A stretch of DNA of 64,000 bases from Pseudoalteromonas sp. XI10 (GCF_001469895.1 NZ_LOPY01000047.1:124001-188000); one strand, 5' to 3'. Positions 17,402-27,235 are shown, numbered from the stretch's first letter. Program-made: numbers and translations. The notes: generated from the letters alone by a model not told the origin.

Positions 17402-20400
17402 AGTGGCTACTTGCTGCAGTTTTAGCAAGCTCCAGTGCATCCGCAGCAATAAAAAAAGACCTTGATAGTCAATCAATTGATTGGTTAATTAGCCAAGTAC
17501 AACTTGGTGAAATTGAGCGTGATAATCAGTTAATGGCCGACAGCTTAGAAAAGCTGCAAAGCATTGCACCTAAAAATACTCAAGTGCAATGCGCCGAGGT
17601 GCGTGTTTTATATAGCCTCAAAGAAACCGACAAAGCCAATGCGCGTTTAGCAGAGCTTAGTAACCTATCACATCCGTGCGTAACAAGCTTAACCCTACTT
17701 GCACGCGTCAATAACCAAGACAAAGAAGCGGTTCAACAAGCCAAGCTTCGTGCCCGAGCCGGACAATACAGTGACGCGGTAAAAATCTACAATCGGCTAT
17801 TTAAATCCGCCTACCCTAATATTGAATATGAGCTGGAGCACATAAACTGGCTTGCTCAAGATCCAAATCAATATCAGCAAGCACTGCGCGGTTATCGTTC
17901 TTTACTAAAACGCTACCCAAATAGTGGCCGTTTTGAGCTTGCCTATGCAAGACATCTGTTAAAGCAAAACCCAACAAATAAAGAAGCCATTGAATTACTG
18001 AGCCATTATGCACATAGTAACCAATATGGTGTTGAAGCTGAGTTTGCGTGGCTTGCAGCCCTTGAGGATATGCCGCTTAATAAACAAACTGAGCGCGAAT
18101 ATCAGCGTTACTTTGCAGCCTACCCTAAAAGCAGTAAAGGTCAGCTACAATTTAGTGACTTTAAAAAAGCGCATTTAGCGGAGCAAAAAAAGCAAGCAGA
18201 CCCTGCGTATCAGACATGGCTTAAAGGCAGTGTCGAACTTGAAAAACGCCACTTTGATGCAGCAGAAAAGCTTTTCAATAAAGCACTGCGAGGTCGTCCT
18301 CAAGATCCTGAAATATACAATAGCTTAGGTTTATTGAACTTAAGGCAAGGTCGTAATGCCAATGCTTACCAGTACTTTAAAAAAGCTCAAAAATACAGCA
18401 TAGATGCAAACCGTATAACAGTTTTAAAAGGCCTCGCCAATACTGCTCGTTTTTGGCAATACATAGATGAAGCTAAATCAGCCATTAGTAGCAATGAACT
18501 CAAACAGGCTGCGCTTAAGCTGGATTTAGCTGACACCTTAAATGAAGACCCTAATACGGTATTGTTTTACCGTGCTGAACTTGCCAAACAAGCAGGCCAA
18601 CTTCAAAACGCGATGAACCTTTATAAGCAAGTGCTAAAAGACGATCCTCTGCAACAGTCTACTTTGCGTGCCATGCTTGAATTAACCGCCTCAGATGGTA
18701 ATTATGCTCGTAGTCACCGTTTTTATAATGGCTTAACTCGTCAGCAACAGGCATTAATTGCTGAAGATTATACCCTATTACAAACACAGCAACTGAGAAC
18801 CCGTGCTGATGAGCTTACTGCTGAAGGTCAACTTGATGAAGCAGTTGATGTGCTACTTATGGCAATCAAACAAAGCCCACGTCAAAGCTGGCTTTACTAC
18901 GACCTTGCAAATTTATATCAACAACAAGGTTTAGTTGATCATGCCAAAGCTCTGTATAAAAAAACCTTGTGGCAATTTCCGCTAGATGCAGATTTACGTT
19001 ATAGCCATGCCCTATTTTTACGTTCGTTGAACGATTACCAAGGAGCACTGGCAACCTTAGATTACATCCCCAATAACGCGCGTACTGAACAAATTAATGT
19101 GCTCACAGAGCAGCTAAGCATTAATACCAAACTAGAAAGACTCTCTGCCAACAATACAGCCACTAATAAAGCCACGGTGATTTATAAGCTCACCGAGTTA
19201 GAAGCAAAGCCATTAACACCTTTAATGCAAGCTGAGCTTGCCAGCCAATGGCAACAAATTAATGAGCAGCAGTATGCGATTAGACAATTGAAAAAAGCTC
19301 TTACTCGTGACCCAAGTTTGAGCCCATATTGGCACATGACATATGCAAATTGGCTAATTGAAAGCAACGATAAAAACGCTGCTGATAGCTGGTTTGCAGA
19401 CTATCAACTGCCGAGTAACGCAACCGATGCAGAGCAATCACAATGGTTAGCACTACAAGTTAATTACGTTAATCGCTTTAGTGAAAGTAACCAACGAGTT
19501 GCTAAGCTCTCAGAGCTTGCAACACGTTACCCTGATAACACAGAACTGTCAGAGGCGCTGATCAATGCTCATATCGAGCAAGGCAATAGTAGCCAGGCCA
19601 TTATCCGCTTTGAGCAGCACGTTGCAAAAGGACAAACTGTGTCAACGGATACTGCTTTAGCTATTGCGACACTTGCTCGTCAGCAGCAAAGAGATGATTT
19701 AGCAGATCGCATCATTGCTGGGCAAATTAATCAAGTTTCGAGTGAGCAAAGCTATCGTCAGCAGCAATTGATGACTGCCCTTGAACAATTTGAAGATACA
19801 CAAAGTGCAATAAATCTAGCTGAGCAATTGCTAGCTAAATCAAACAACAACCAAGAGCTTTATTATCAAGCAGCAGCGGTTGCGCAAGCTAAGCAACAAA
19901 CTACACTTGCTCAAAGCTGGTACCGCGCTGCAGTTGATCCAGATACGGCAACGAGCACCTTAAGCGATGAGCAGAACTATGAACTGTATGCCCTTGATGA
20001 AAATGAAGCTTGGTATGTAAATAATGCCAAGCGTCAATTGCAAGGTATTGAGCGCGATGAGCAAGCGTATATCACTGCTGCAATCAACTTAAGTAGCCAA
20101 ACCAGCACACAAAATGAGTCCACACTGGGCGCTGGCGCAACGCCTATTGAAGCAGGTTTCCCGCTATGGGGTGGCACTGGGATTGTGAAATTAGACCCAA
20201 TGACAATATCGAGCCAAGAAACCCGCTTTGATGAAACCTTTGCTGGTAGCCGCTATGGTCAAGGAGCCCTGTGTATTTTTGACTGCCCACTTTTAAGTAT
20301 AAAACCAAAGCAACAAGGTATGGATATTGGCCTTGCTTGGCAAAACGAGCAATGGCGAATTGATGTTGGTACCACTCCACTTGGCTTTTTAGTCGAAGAT

Positions 20401-21204
20401 ATCGTGTGGGGCGTTAATTACAATGGTGATTTAGGCGACTTTGGATATGGCGTCACGTTTAATAAACGCCCGGTTACCAGCTCTGTATTATCTTACGCCG
20501 GACTTGAAGATGTCTTTACCAACCAAGTATGGGGCGGTGTTAGAGCTACGCAATTACAACTTAGTCTATCTCATGACCTTGGCCTAGATTGGGGTTTTTG
20601 GGGCAGTACTAACTATCAAATCTTGCAAGGTAAAAACGTAAAAGACAATCAAAGCTACAGCCTAATGGGTGGCAGTTATTATCGTTATATTCGCGAAAGA
20701 GACACCGAATTAAGTCTAGGCCTTAACTTATTACACTGGTCGTATAAGTATAATTTAAGTGAAGAAACCTGGGGACATGGTGGCTATTACAGTCCACAAA
20801 ACTACTTGGGCGCTTCATTACCTGTGATTTTTGATAAGCGAGTTGGTCATAATTTTGTATACCGACTGCGCGCTGGCGTATCTTGGTCAACCACCACGAC
20901 AGACGATATTGCATTTTTCCCTAACGACCCTATTTTGCAAGGCCAAGCAGAGGCTCAAACAGCTGTCACGGGTGTTGTACCTTACTTTGAAGGCGATACC
21001 AGCAGTGGTTTATCGTATAACTTAGGGGCAAGTTTTGAGTATCGATTCACGCCTCATTGGTTCTTTGGTGGTTACGTCAACTTAGATAGAGCCGATTTTT
21101 ACGAGCCGAATTATGCTCAGTTGTACTTCCGTTATTACTTTAATCCGGTGTATAGCGAACTGGCTTTCCCGGGTAAACCTGTTGTGCCTTATGCAAGCTA
21201 CTAA
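17392..21204 (+). CDS. bcsC: BcsC, outer-membrane cellulose export protein (TPR plus beta-barrel)
   Basis: Seen: 1270 aa with a short signal sequence (cut near ASA), a long all-helical region of TPR repeats (roughly residues 30-920, for example YNSLGLLNLRQGRNANAYQYFKKA), then a C-terminal barrel domain (about 950-1270) rich in Gly and aromatics and ending in Tyr. Known: the TPR part spans the periplasm and binds glycan and BcsB/BcsZ-side components; the barrel is the outer-membrane exit pore. It is slightly longer than E. coli BcsC (1157), consistent with extra TPR units. Last gene of the bcs operon. Confidence 0.95.
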   Translation: MPIKWLLAAVLASSSASAAIKKDLDSQSIDWLISQVQLGEIERDNQLMADSLEKLQSIAPKNTQVQCAEVRVLYSLKETDKANARLAELSNLSHPCVTSLTLLARVNNQDKEAVQQAKLRARAGQYSDAVKIYNRLFKSAYPNIEYELEHINWLAQDPNQYQQALRGYRSLLKRYPNSGRFELAYARHLLKQNPTNKEAIELLSHYAHSNQYGVEAEFAWLAALEDMPLNKQTEREYQRYFAAYPKSSKGQLQFSDFKKAHLAEQKKQADPAYQTWLKGSVELEKRHFDAAEKLFNKALRGRPQDPEIYNSLGLLNLRQGRNANAYQYFKKAQKYSIDANRITVLKGLANTARFWQYIDEAKSAISSNELKQAALKLDLADTLNEDPNTVLFYRAELAKQAGQLQNAMNLYKQVLKDDPLQQSTLRAMLELTASDGNYARSHRFYNGLTRQQQALIAEDYTLLQTQQLRTRADELTAEGQLDEAVDVLLMAIKQSPRQSWLYYDLANLYQQQGLVDHAKALYKKTLWQFPLDADLRYSHALFLRSLNDYQGALATLDYIPNNARTEQINVLTEQLSINTKLERLSANNTATNKATVIYKLTELEAKPLTPLMQAELASQWQQINEQQYAIRQLKKALTRDPSLSPYWHMTYANWLIESNDKNAADSWFADYQLPSNATDAEQSQWLALQVNYVNRFSESNQRVAKLSELATRYPDNTELSEALINAHIEQGNSSQAIIRFEQHVAKGQTVSTDTALAIATLARQQQRDDLADRIIAGQINQVSSEQSYRQQQLMTALEQFEDTQSAINLAEQLLAKSNNNQELYYQAAAVAQAKQQTTLAQSWYRAAVDPDTATSTLSDEQNYELYALDENEAWYVNNAKRQLQGIERDEQAYITAAINLSSQTSTQNESTLGAGATPIEAGFPLWGGTGIVKLDPMTISSQETRFDETFAGSRYGQGALCIFDCPLLSIKPKQQGMDIGLAWQNEQWRIDVGTTPLGFLVEDIVWGVNYNGDLGDFGYGVTFNKRPVTSSVLSYAGLEDVFTNQVWGGVRATQLQLSLSHDLGLDWGFWGSTNYQILQGKNVKDNQSYSLMGGSYYRYIRERDTELSLGLNLLHWSYKYNLSEETWGHGGYYSPQNYLGASLPVIFDKRVGHNFVYRLRAGVSWSTTTTDDIAFFPNDPILQGQAEAQTAVTGVVPYFEGDTSSGLSYNLGASFEYRFTPHWFFGGYVNLDRADFYEPNYAQLYFRYYFNPVYSELAFPGKPVVPYASY

Positions 21205-21285
21205 CTGTCGCATCACAAGGGGCAAGTGTCGCAAGTTCTTCCCCTCTCCATAAGGTCTATGTATACTGTAGCGCACTTGTAGCTA

Positions 21286-21308
21286 GGATAAGGGTGTGTC
21301 CCTTTCCT
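21286..21308 (+). terminator. Weak hairpin after bcsC
   Basis: AGG..AAGGG / CCCTT..CCT stem with TGTGT loop about 80 bases after bcsC, but no T run of note. It is the only candidate end for the bcs transcript before the POT gene; the rest of 21205-21448 shows no gene. Confidence 0.3.
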
Positions 21309-21448
21309 TCGAGTACAAAACTTGAGCAACAAACCATTATCTTAGCTGCATCAAAAAACATGGCCGCCCGTTCACTAAATAAATACATAGAACGACCAAA
21401 GCAAAAACAATAAGGCCTCAAATAAAAACTTAGAGTTAGGAAGTAAAT

Positions 21449-22879
21449 ATGAGTTCATTACCTAAAGCAGGTGACTTTTTAGGGCATCCTAAAGGGTTAT
21501 TCCTGTTGTTCGGCACAGAAATGTGGGAACGATTCGGTTATTACGGCATGCGCGCCATCTTAGTTTTATACTTAGTAGCGCTTGTACAAGAAGGTGGTTT
21601 TGGTTGGTCAAATGCAGACGCATTAAGCCTTTATGGTACCTTCACAATGGCTGTATACATCACCCCACTATTCGGTGGTTGGTTAGCCGATAACGTATTA
21701 GGACAACGTAAAGCAATTATCCTTGGTGGTTTATTGATGGCTGCAGGCCATTTCACTATGGGTATCCCGCACAGCTACTTAGCTGGCCAAGAAGAAAATG
21801 TATTCTACATTGGTTTAACACTTCTTTGTGTGGGTAACGGTTTATTCAAGCCAAACATCTCAACTATGGTAGGTGATCTATACAAAGAAGGTGACCAACG
21901 TCGTGATGGCGCGTTCACTATCTTCTATATGGGTATCAACTTAGGTGGTGCATTAGGTCCTCTAGTTGCGGGTTATGCTGCAGCTGCAATGGGCTGGCAA
22001 TGGGGCTTCATCGTAGCCGGTATTGGTATGGTGTTATCTGTACTTTTACAGCTTGCATTAAGCAACAAATACTTAGGCGATATCGGTGTTGTGCCTTCTG
22101 CTAAGCTTTCTCAAGCACAGTCTGAATCAAACACTAAAGAGCCACTAACTAAAGTAGAAACTGACCGTATTAAAGTTATCTTTACTATGAGTGTATTCAG
22201 CATCATCTTCTGGATGGGCTTTGAACAAGCGGGTGGTTTAATGAACCTTTTCGCTAACGATTACACAGACCGTATGTTACTTGGTTTTGAAGTACCAGCT
22301 TCTTGGTTCCAATCTTTAAACTCAATTTTCATCATTGTTTTTGCACCTTTAGTTGCCATTATTTGGTTAAAGCTTGATAAACGTGAACCAAATTCACCGG
22401 TTAAGTTTGCTATTGCACTTATCTTCTTAGCACTTGGTTTCATCACTATGATCCTAGCGCTAATGACACAAGGTCAAGGTGAGCACCTACAAATCAGCAT
22501 GATGTGGTTAGTTTTATTCTACTTATTCCACACCCTAGGTGAGTTATGTTTATCTCCAATTGGCCTATCTATGGTAAGTAAACTTGCACCTCTACGTTTA
22601 GCTTCAATGCTTATGGGTATTTGGTTCCTATGTACAGCGGTTGCAAACAAGATTGCAGGTTTCGTAGGTTCTTTCCTAGGTGAAGGTGAAGAAGCGTTAG
22701 ACAACGCGATGGGTATCTTCATTGGTTTAGGCGCAACAGCGGTTCTTTCTGCTGTGATCATGTACTTACTAAGTGACAAGCTAGTCGCTTGGATGCATGG
22801 TGCTGAAGGTCAACACGAGCCACAAACTACTGAGCACATCCTAGCTGAAGAGCTAGAAGTGACAGCTGAAAAGCAATAA
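21449..22879 (+). CDS. POT/PTR-family proton-dependent oligopeptide transporter (DtpA-like)
   Basis: Seen: 476 aa, about 12-14 membrane helices, with the diagnostic ExxERFxYY motif at residues 24-32 (EMWERFGYY) and NGLFKPNISTMVGDLY typical of helix 4-5 of the family. Known: these inner-membrane carriers import di- and tripeptides with protons. Strong GGA-rich leader and regular codon usage suggest good expression. It stands alone between the bcs locus and the metallophosphatase gene, with a strong terminator behind. Peptide uptake fits the many exported peptidases in the window. The exact substrate range is unknown. Confidence 0.93.
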   Translation: MSSLPKAGDFLGHPKGLFLLFGTEMWERFGYYGMRAILVLYLVALVQEGGFGWSNADALSLYGTFTMAVYITPLFGGWLADNVLGQRKAIILGGLLMAAGHFTMGIPHSYLAGQEENVFYIGLTLLCVGNGLFKPNISTMVGDLYKEGDQRRDGAFTIFYMGINLGGALGPLVAGYAAAAMGWQWGFIVAGIGMVLSVLLQLALSNKYLGDIGVVPSAKLSQAQSESNTKEPLTKVETDRIKVIFTMSVFSIIFWMGFEQAGGLMNLFANDYTDRMLLGFEVPASWFQSLNSIFIIVFAPLVAIIWLKLDKREPNSPVKFAIALIFLALGFITMILALMTQGQGEHLQISMMWLVLFYLFHTLGELCLSPIGLSMVSKLAPLRLASMLMGIWFLCTAVANKIAGFVGSFLGEGEEALDNAMGIFIGLGATAVLSAVIMYLLSDKLVAWMHGAEGQHEPQTTEHILAEELEVTAEKQ

Positions 22880-22884
22880 TACTT

Positions 22885-22912
22885 ATTCCCCGTAGCACCC
22901 GCTGCGGGGAAT
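22885..22912 (+). terminator. Terminator after the peptide transporter gene
   Basis: Twelve-base stem ATTCCCCGTAGC / GCTGCGGGGAAT (one G-U pair) with an ACCC loop, followed by TTTCTCTCT. Confidence 0.75.
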
Positions 22913-22994
22913 TTCTCTCTCCCCTATTCCCTCAGCGTCCTTAAAACTGATACTATATTCTGATATTAATTTGGTTTGCAAAGGAACTGAGTAA

Positions 22995-25718
22995 GTGCGC
23001 TCTAACACTCAACTACTGGTCATTCTTCTGACCAGCTTATTACTAACAGCATGCGGTGGCGATAAAACAACAAAAGAAGTCGCAACAGCTCCTGATCAGT
23101 CTGGTTTGATTATTACTGTCGAAAATGGCTTATCAGCTGAATTCGCACAAGGCGATGTCACACTTAATGCAATAAGTAACACAGTCACAACAGACACCAC
23201 ATTTACTTACACTGAGACGAGCGCTTCAAGCACGGATATAGAGCAAGGTATTGTCTCGAGTATTCATACCTTTCGCCCTAATAACCTGATATTTGCTGAG
23301 CCATTAACTTTAGCGATTAAATTACCCGATGAACAAACCAACCTTGCTTTTAGCATAGTGCAGTTAGTCGATGAGCAATGGCAAACTCTCAGTACAGAAC
23401 AAAGCAATGATGGATTTGCAGTCAGTGCTATTACAGAATTTGGTAGCTTTGCTTTAATGTCTCGCACCGTTCCTGCAGCCAGTAAAACCATTGGCGAGCA
23501 ATGTAATGACACAGCCAGTAACCAAACAGTACGCTTTATTCATGTTGCTGACTTACACGCGCGCTTTGGCTTTAAAGAGCAGTTATTCAGCCGTATTCGC
23601 AGTTACTACGACAATGCAAAACTTGAAAACCCTAACACCTTATTCACCAATGGCGGTGACGATTATGAAAAAGGCACCGTAGCTGAACAAACATCACAAG
23701 GGTTAGCCACTGTTGAAGCAATAAAAGCCATGGCTTTCGACGTACGTGTGATTGGTAACCACGACTATGCGTGGGGACCTGAGCAACTATTGGACTTTGC
23801 CGATGACGATAATGCCATCGTGCTTTCAAGTAACACCGAATATGATGGTAGCAGCGAGACGCCGTTTGCCGGTGTCGATTTTTCGGTTGTCCAAGTAGGT
23901 TGCCTACGTATCGGCTTTTTTGGCATGACTTCTGTGCCTTGGAATGAACTCGATGAACCAGTTGAAGACGAGCCAATTCCTGATTTTATCGCTAATTTCA
24001 AAATGAATTGGCAGTGGCAAGAAGTGGCTGAGCAAATTGTTAACCAATATCGTCAAGATGTTGATTACATGGTCATGGTGAGTCACTTAGGTGAAGGTAC
24101 TGACACCCGCATTGCACAAAATGTTACGGGAATTGATTTAGTGCTTGGTGGGCATACCCATGGCGGTGAAAGTTATCAAACCTTAGATAACGGCAGTATT
24201 GTTATTCAGCCAAACTTTTTTGCACAAGGTCTGACTGATCTTACCTTAACCTTTAACCTTGAGGACAAAACACTTGCGGATGTTAATTACAATACAGTTC
24301 CAACCGCCAACATTACGACCCTAGATGAAAGCACTAAAACCGCCATCGATGAAATCATGGGTCGCTATGCTCCAGACGCAAACACCGAAATTGCCGTTTC
24401 AGAAAACTACCCCACTGCAGAAGAACTCACCACGATTACAGCCAAAGCGACTATGCAGCAGTTTCCCGAGATTGATGCCGCCTTGCTTGATGCAAGCCAA
24501 GTACAAGATCGCTGGCTACCGGGTACGTTAACCCAAGAAGACTTCCATGCTGCATTTAAGGTTGAACGCCAACCATCAAACACCCCAGGCTTTAATTCAA
24601 TTTATCAAGTTGAGGTGACTGGCAGCCAGTTGAAAAGCATGCTCGAAAGCCAGCCTGAATGGGTCTTGGTTGTGCCAGATAACATTGACGATGCAAGCAC
24701 TTACCAGGTTGCTTTATTTAAAGGCCCAGCGCTAAATAGCGAATTGTTCTTCCCTGCTCTGCCAAACTTAGAAGTACAATTGGTCGCTGAAAGTTGGTGG
24801 CTGCTTGATAACTACGCGCGAGCACGCACCAGCCAATGTTTATATATCGATACCGATAACATGCTTAATGCCTGTAAAGCAGATGATGCGGTCACAGTAT
24901 GGAATTTTAACAACCCTGAGCAAGGCTTTAGCAGCGACTTTGGTCCTGCAACACTCAGCTTTTATGACCCTGAAGACAAAAATTGGGGCCCAGAAGATAG
25001 CCAATTTGCCACCACCACTGAGCTTGAAGTTGCTGATTTACCAAACGGTGCTTCAGGCGTGCTCGCCTTTGCTCGACATAGCCCAACGCAAGGCTTAACC
25101 TTAACGGCTAATAGTGCTGCAAACGGTGATTACCAATCTGAAGGGCTTATCGCTGATTACACCTTAGTGATGGATATTATGTGGCCAGAACAAAGCACCA
25201 ATGAGTGGCGCTCATTACTACAAACAGATCTTACCAATAGTGATGACGCAGACCTTTACGTTAGTCGAGATAACGCCATCGGTATTGCCACCAGTGACAG
25301 TGGTTACTTTGGCGAGCTTACAGCAAACAGCTGGCACCGTATTGCTTTTGTGTTTTATGCTGCTCCAAACAACGGGGCACTAAAAATTTATCTTGATGGC
25401 GAGCTGATTGGTATTAAAGATGAAGGTGAAATCAATGAGCGCTGGGCAATCAACGATGCGGCCTTACTTTTAACCGATAATGACTACGAAACTAAGCCGG
25501 GTTACTTAAACGCCTTGTTATTTGCTGGTCGTGCAATGACAGATGCCGAGATTGCTAATATGGGTGCTGCACAGCAGCAACTTAATTTTACGCAATCAAC
25601 CCGTACCTTAAACCAAGTGGTTGAGCGCCATTATCAAGCTGCGCCACAAATTATGAATAACCCTTGGTTACAACAACGCAGCAAGTTTTTTAACAAAGCG
25701 CGCCAAACTGTAAACTAA
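22995..25718 (+). CDS. Metallophosphatase (5'-nucleotidase/UshA-like) lipoprotein with C-terminal LamG-like domain
   Basis: Seen: 907 aa from a GTG start with AAGGAA upstream. A lipobox LLTAC gives a lipid-anchored Cys near residue 20. The calcineurin-like phosphoesterase domain starts near residue 175 with DLHAR, GGDD, GNHDYAWGP, VSHLGEG and GGHTHGG, the full two-metal set. A 5'-nucleotidase C-terminal-like region follows (about 480-600), and the last ~250 residues resemble a concanavalin/LamG fold (SWHRIAFVFYAAPNNGALKIYLDGELIG). Known: UshA relatives dephosphorylate nucleotides outside the cytoplasm. Inferred: a surface or periplasmic nucleotidase with added ligand-binding module, useful for phosphate or nucleoside scavenging. 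The LamG-like fusion is unusual for UshA. Confidence 0.85.
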   Translation: MRSNTQLLVILLTSLLLTACGGDKTTKEVATAPDQSGLIITVENGLSAEFAQGDVTLNAISNTVTTDTTFTYTETSASSTDIEQGIVSSIHTFRPNNLIFAEPLTLAIKLPDEQTNLAFSIVQLVDEQWQTLSTEQSNDGFAVSAITEFGSFALMSRTVPAASKTIGEQCNDTASNQTVRFIHVADLHARFGFKEQLFSRIRSYYDNAKLENPNTLFTNGGDDYEKGTVAEQTSQGLATVEAIKAMAFDVRVIGNHDYAWGPEQLLDFADDDNAIVLSSNTEYDGSSETPFAGVDFSVVQVGCLRIGFFGMTSVPWNELDEPVEDEPIPDFIANFKMNWQWQEVAEQIVNQYRQDVDYMVMVSHLGEGTDTRIAQNVTGIDLVLGGHTHGGESYQTLDNGSIVIQPNFFAQGLTDLTLTFNLEDKTLADVNYNTVPTANITTLDESTKTAIDEIMGRYAPDANTEIAVSENYPTAEELTTITAKATMQQFPEIDAALLDASQVQDRWLPGTLTQEDFHAAFKVERQPSNTPGFNSIYQVEVTGSQLKSMLESQPEWVLVVPDNIDDASTYQVALFKGPALNSELFFPALPNLEVQLVAESWWLLDNYARARTSQCLYIDTDNMLNACKADDAVTVWNFNNPEQGFSSDFGPATLSFYDPEDKNWGPEDSQFATTTELEVADLPNGASGVLAFARHSPTQGLTLTANSAANGDYQSEGLIADYTLVMDIMWPEQSTNEWRSLLQTDLTNSDDADLYVSRDNAIGIATSDSGYFGELTANSWHRIAFVFYAAPNNGALKIYLDGELIGIKDEGEINERWAINDAALLLTDNDYETKPGYLNALLFAGRAMTDAEIANMGAAQQQLNFTQSTRTLNQVVERHYQAAPQIMNNPWLQQRSKFFNKARQTVN

Positions 25719-25734
25719 ACTATACAATCAACTT

Positions 25735-25766
25735 AATAAAAAAGGTCGTTTCAGGCCTTTTTTATT
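25735..25766 (+). terminator. Terminator after the metallophosphatase gene
   Basis: AATAAAAAAGG / CCTTTTTTATT stem with an in-built T run. The rest of the spacer to the hppD start (25767-26033) has no gene; it holds a TyrR-box-like site and an imperfect AAGGGG...CCCCTT repeat at 25912-25949. Confidence 0.75.
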
Positions 25767-25892
25767 GCCTGATAAACAATGAAATTTACTATTAATTACA
25801 TATAGATAGACATAAAAAAGGCTAACCTCTTTTAGTCAGTCTGGTGGCTTACTCATTGCCTTTGAAACTGCAACTGCTGAAATTAAAATCAT

Positions 25893-25910
25893 TGTCCCAT
25901 TTAATTTACA
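25893..25910. promoter_or_regulatory. Candidate TyrR box upstream of hppD
   Basis: TGTCCC, six bases, TTTACA: the right half-site is perfect and the left has TGT, with the key G and C in register (9 of 12 consensus positions). It lies about 125 bases before the hppD start. A tyrR gene is in the same window. Found by eye only. Confidence 0.4.
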
Positions 25911-26033
25911 AAAGGGGCTTTGGCTAAATAGTGCAGGGCTCTTCCCCTTATTGAGATTCTGGTTAATCATCCGCTCATTACAGAACAATAATTCTTTTTT
26001 AGCGCAGTGCTTATAATTGCGGGAGTAATGACA

Positions 26034-27080
26034 ATGAGCGAAGTAAATAATCCATTAGGCCTAATGGGCATTGAATTCACTGAATACGCAACACCAGATG
26101 CAGATTACATGGACAAAGTGTTTACTGATTTTGGCTTCTCAAAGCTAAAAAAATTCAAAGGTAAAGACATTGTTTACTACAACCAACATGACATTCATTT
26201 CTTATTAAACAATGAACGTGAAGGTTTCTCTGCTGAATTTGCTAAAAGCCACGGTCCAGCAATCTGTTCTATGGGTTGGCGTGTAGAGAATGCACAAAAA
26301 GCATTCGAAGTTGCTGTTGAGCGCGGTGCAAAACCTGCGACAGATTCAACTCACAAAAACTTACCATACCCTGCTATTTACGGTATCGGCGACAGCTTAA
26401 TTTATTTCATCGAGCAATTTGGCGACAAAGGTTCTATCTATGAGTCAGACTTTGAAGATTTAAGCGAGCAAAACATTGTTGAAGACAAAGGCTTCATCCG
26501 TATCGACCATTTAACCAATAACGTTTATAAAGGCACGATGGAAACATGGGCTAACTTTTATAAAGACGTATTTGGTTTTACTGAAGTTCGTTACTTCGAC
26601 ATTAAAGGTCAAAAAACTGCGTTATTATCTTACGCACTTAAATCTCCGTGCGGTACTTTCTCGATTCCAATCAACGAAGGTAAAGATAACAACAATAACC
26701 AAATCGATGAGTACTTAAATGAGTACAATGGTCCGGGTGTACAACATTTAGCATTCCTTACGAATGACCTAGTAAGTTCACTTGATAAGCTTGACCAATC
26801 AACGATTGCCACGCTTGATATCATCCCTGAGTACTACGACACTATTTTTGACCGTGTGCCTTGGGTTAAAGAAGATAAAGAGAAGATCCGTAAGCATCAG
26901 ATCCTAGTAGATAGCCAAAGCGAAAACTGTTACCTACTACAAATCTTCTCGAAGAACCTATTCGGTCCTATCTTCATCGAGATGATCCAACGTGTAGATG
27001 ACGGCGGTTTCGGTGAAGGTAACTTCCAAGCGCTTTTCGAATCAATCGAACGTGATCAAGAGCGTCGTGGTGTAATCTAA
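26034..27080 (+). CDS. hppD: 4-hydroxyphenylpyruvate dioxygenase
   Basis: Seen: 348 aa with two vicinal-oxygen-chelate modules. Iron ligands are His159 (RIDHLTNNV), His238 (GVQHLAF) and Glu316 (FIEMIQR). Start choice: GGGAG at 26021-26025 is eight bases before the ATG at 26034; the GTG at 26007 and ATG at 26028 are badly placed. Known: Fe(II) enzyme converting 4-hydroxyphenylpyruvate to homogentisate in tyrosine breakdown; homogentisate can also oxidise to brown pyomelanin. fahA follows after a terminator. A TyrR-box-like site upstream suggests aromatic amino acid control. Confidence 0.96.
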   Translation: MSEVNNPLGLMGIEFTEYATPDADYMDKVFTDFGFSKLKKFKGKDIVYYNQHDIHFLLNNEREGFSAEFAKSHGPAICSMGWRVENAQKAFEVAVERGAKPATDSTHKNLPYPAIYGIGDSLIYFIEQFGDKGSIYESDFEDLSEQNIVEDKGFIRIDHLTNNVYKGTMETWANFYKDVFGFTEVRYFDIKGQKTALLSYALKSPCGTFSIPINEGKDNNNNQIDEYLNEYNGPGVQHLAFLTNDLVSSLDKLDQSTIATLDIIPEYYDTIFDRVPWVKEDKEKIRKHQILVDSQSENCYLLQIFSKNLFGPIFIEMIQRVDDGGFGEGNFQALFESIERDQERRGVI

Positions 27081-27095
27081 ATCATCATAATGAAT

Positions 27096-27138
27096 AAAAA
27101 GCAGCGTGTGGTTTGGGTAAATTCACACGCTGCTTTTT
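27096..27138 (+). terminator. Strong terminator between hppD and fahA
   Basis: Fifteen-base perfect stem AAAAAGCAGCGTGTG / CACACGCTGCTTTTT. It makes hppD and fahA separate transcripts, at least in part. Confidence 0.9.
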
Positions 27139-27155
27139 GTCGTTTTAAATTCTGT

Positions 27156-27174
27156 TTTAAACTAACTGTTTAAA
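27156..27174. promoter_or_regulatory. Inverted repeat upstream of fahA, possible operator
   Basis: Perfect 7-5-7 repeat TTTAAAC-TAACT-GTTTAAA, 62 bases before the fahA start and after the hppD terminator. It does not match the TyrR consensus. AT-rich repeats occur by chance, so binding is only a possibility. Confidence 0.3.
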
Positions 27175-27235
27175 TTGCGTTGATTGCCTCCATATACATA
27201 ACTAATAAATCAGCGCGAACCAATAAGGAAAGAGT

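Noticed and set aside
23644..24001. Antisense open frames within the metallophosphatase gene
   Set aside because: They are shadow frames of a well-supported gene, with no ribosome sites or recognisable protein features.
26007..26033. GTG at 26007 as hppD start
   Set aside because: GGGAG is eight bases before the ATG at 26034, and the extra residues are not HppD-like.
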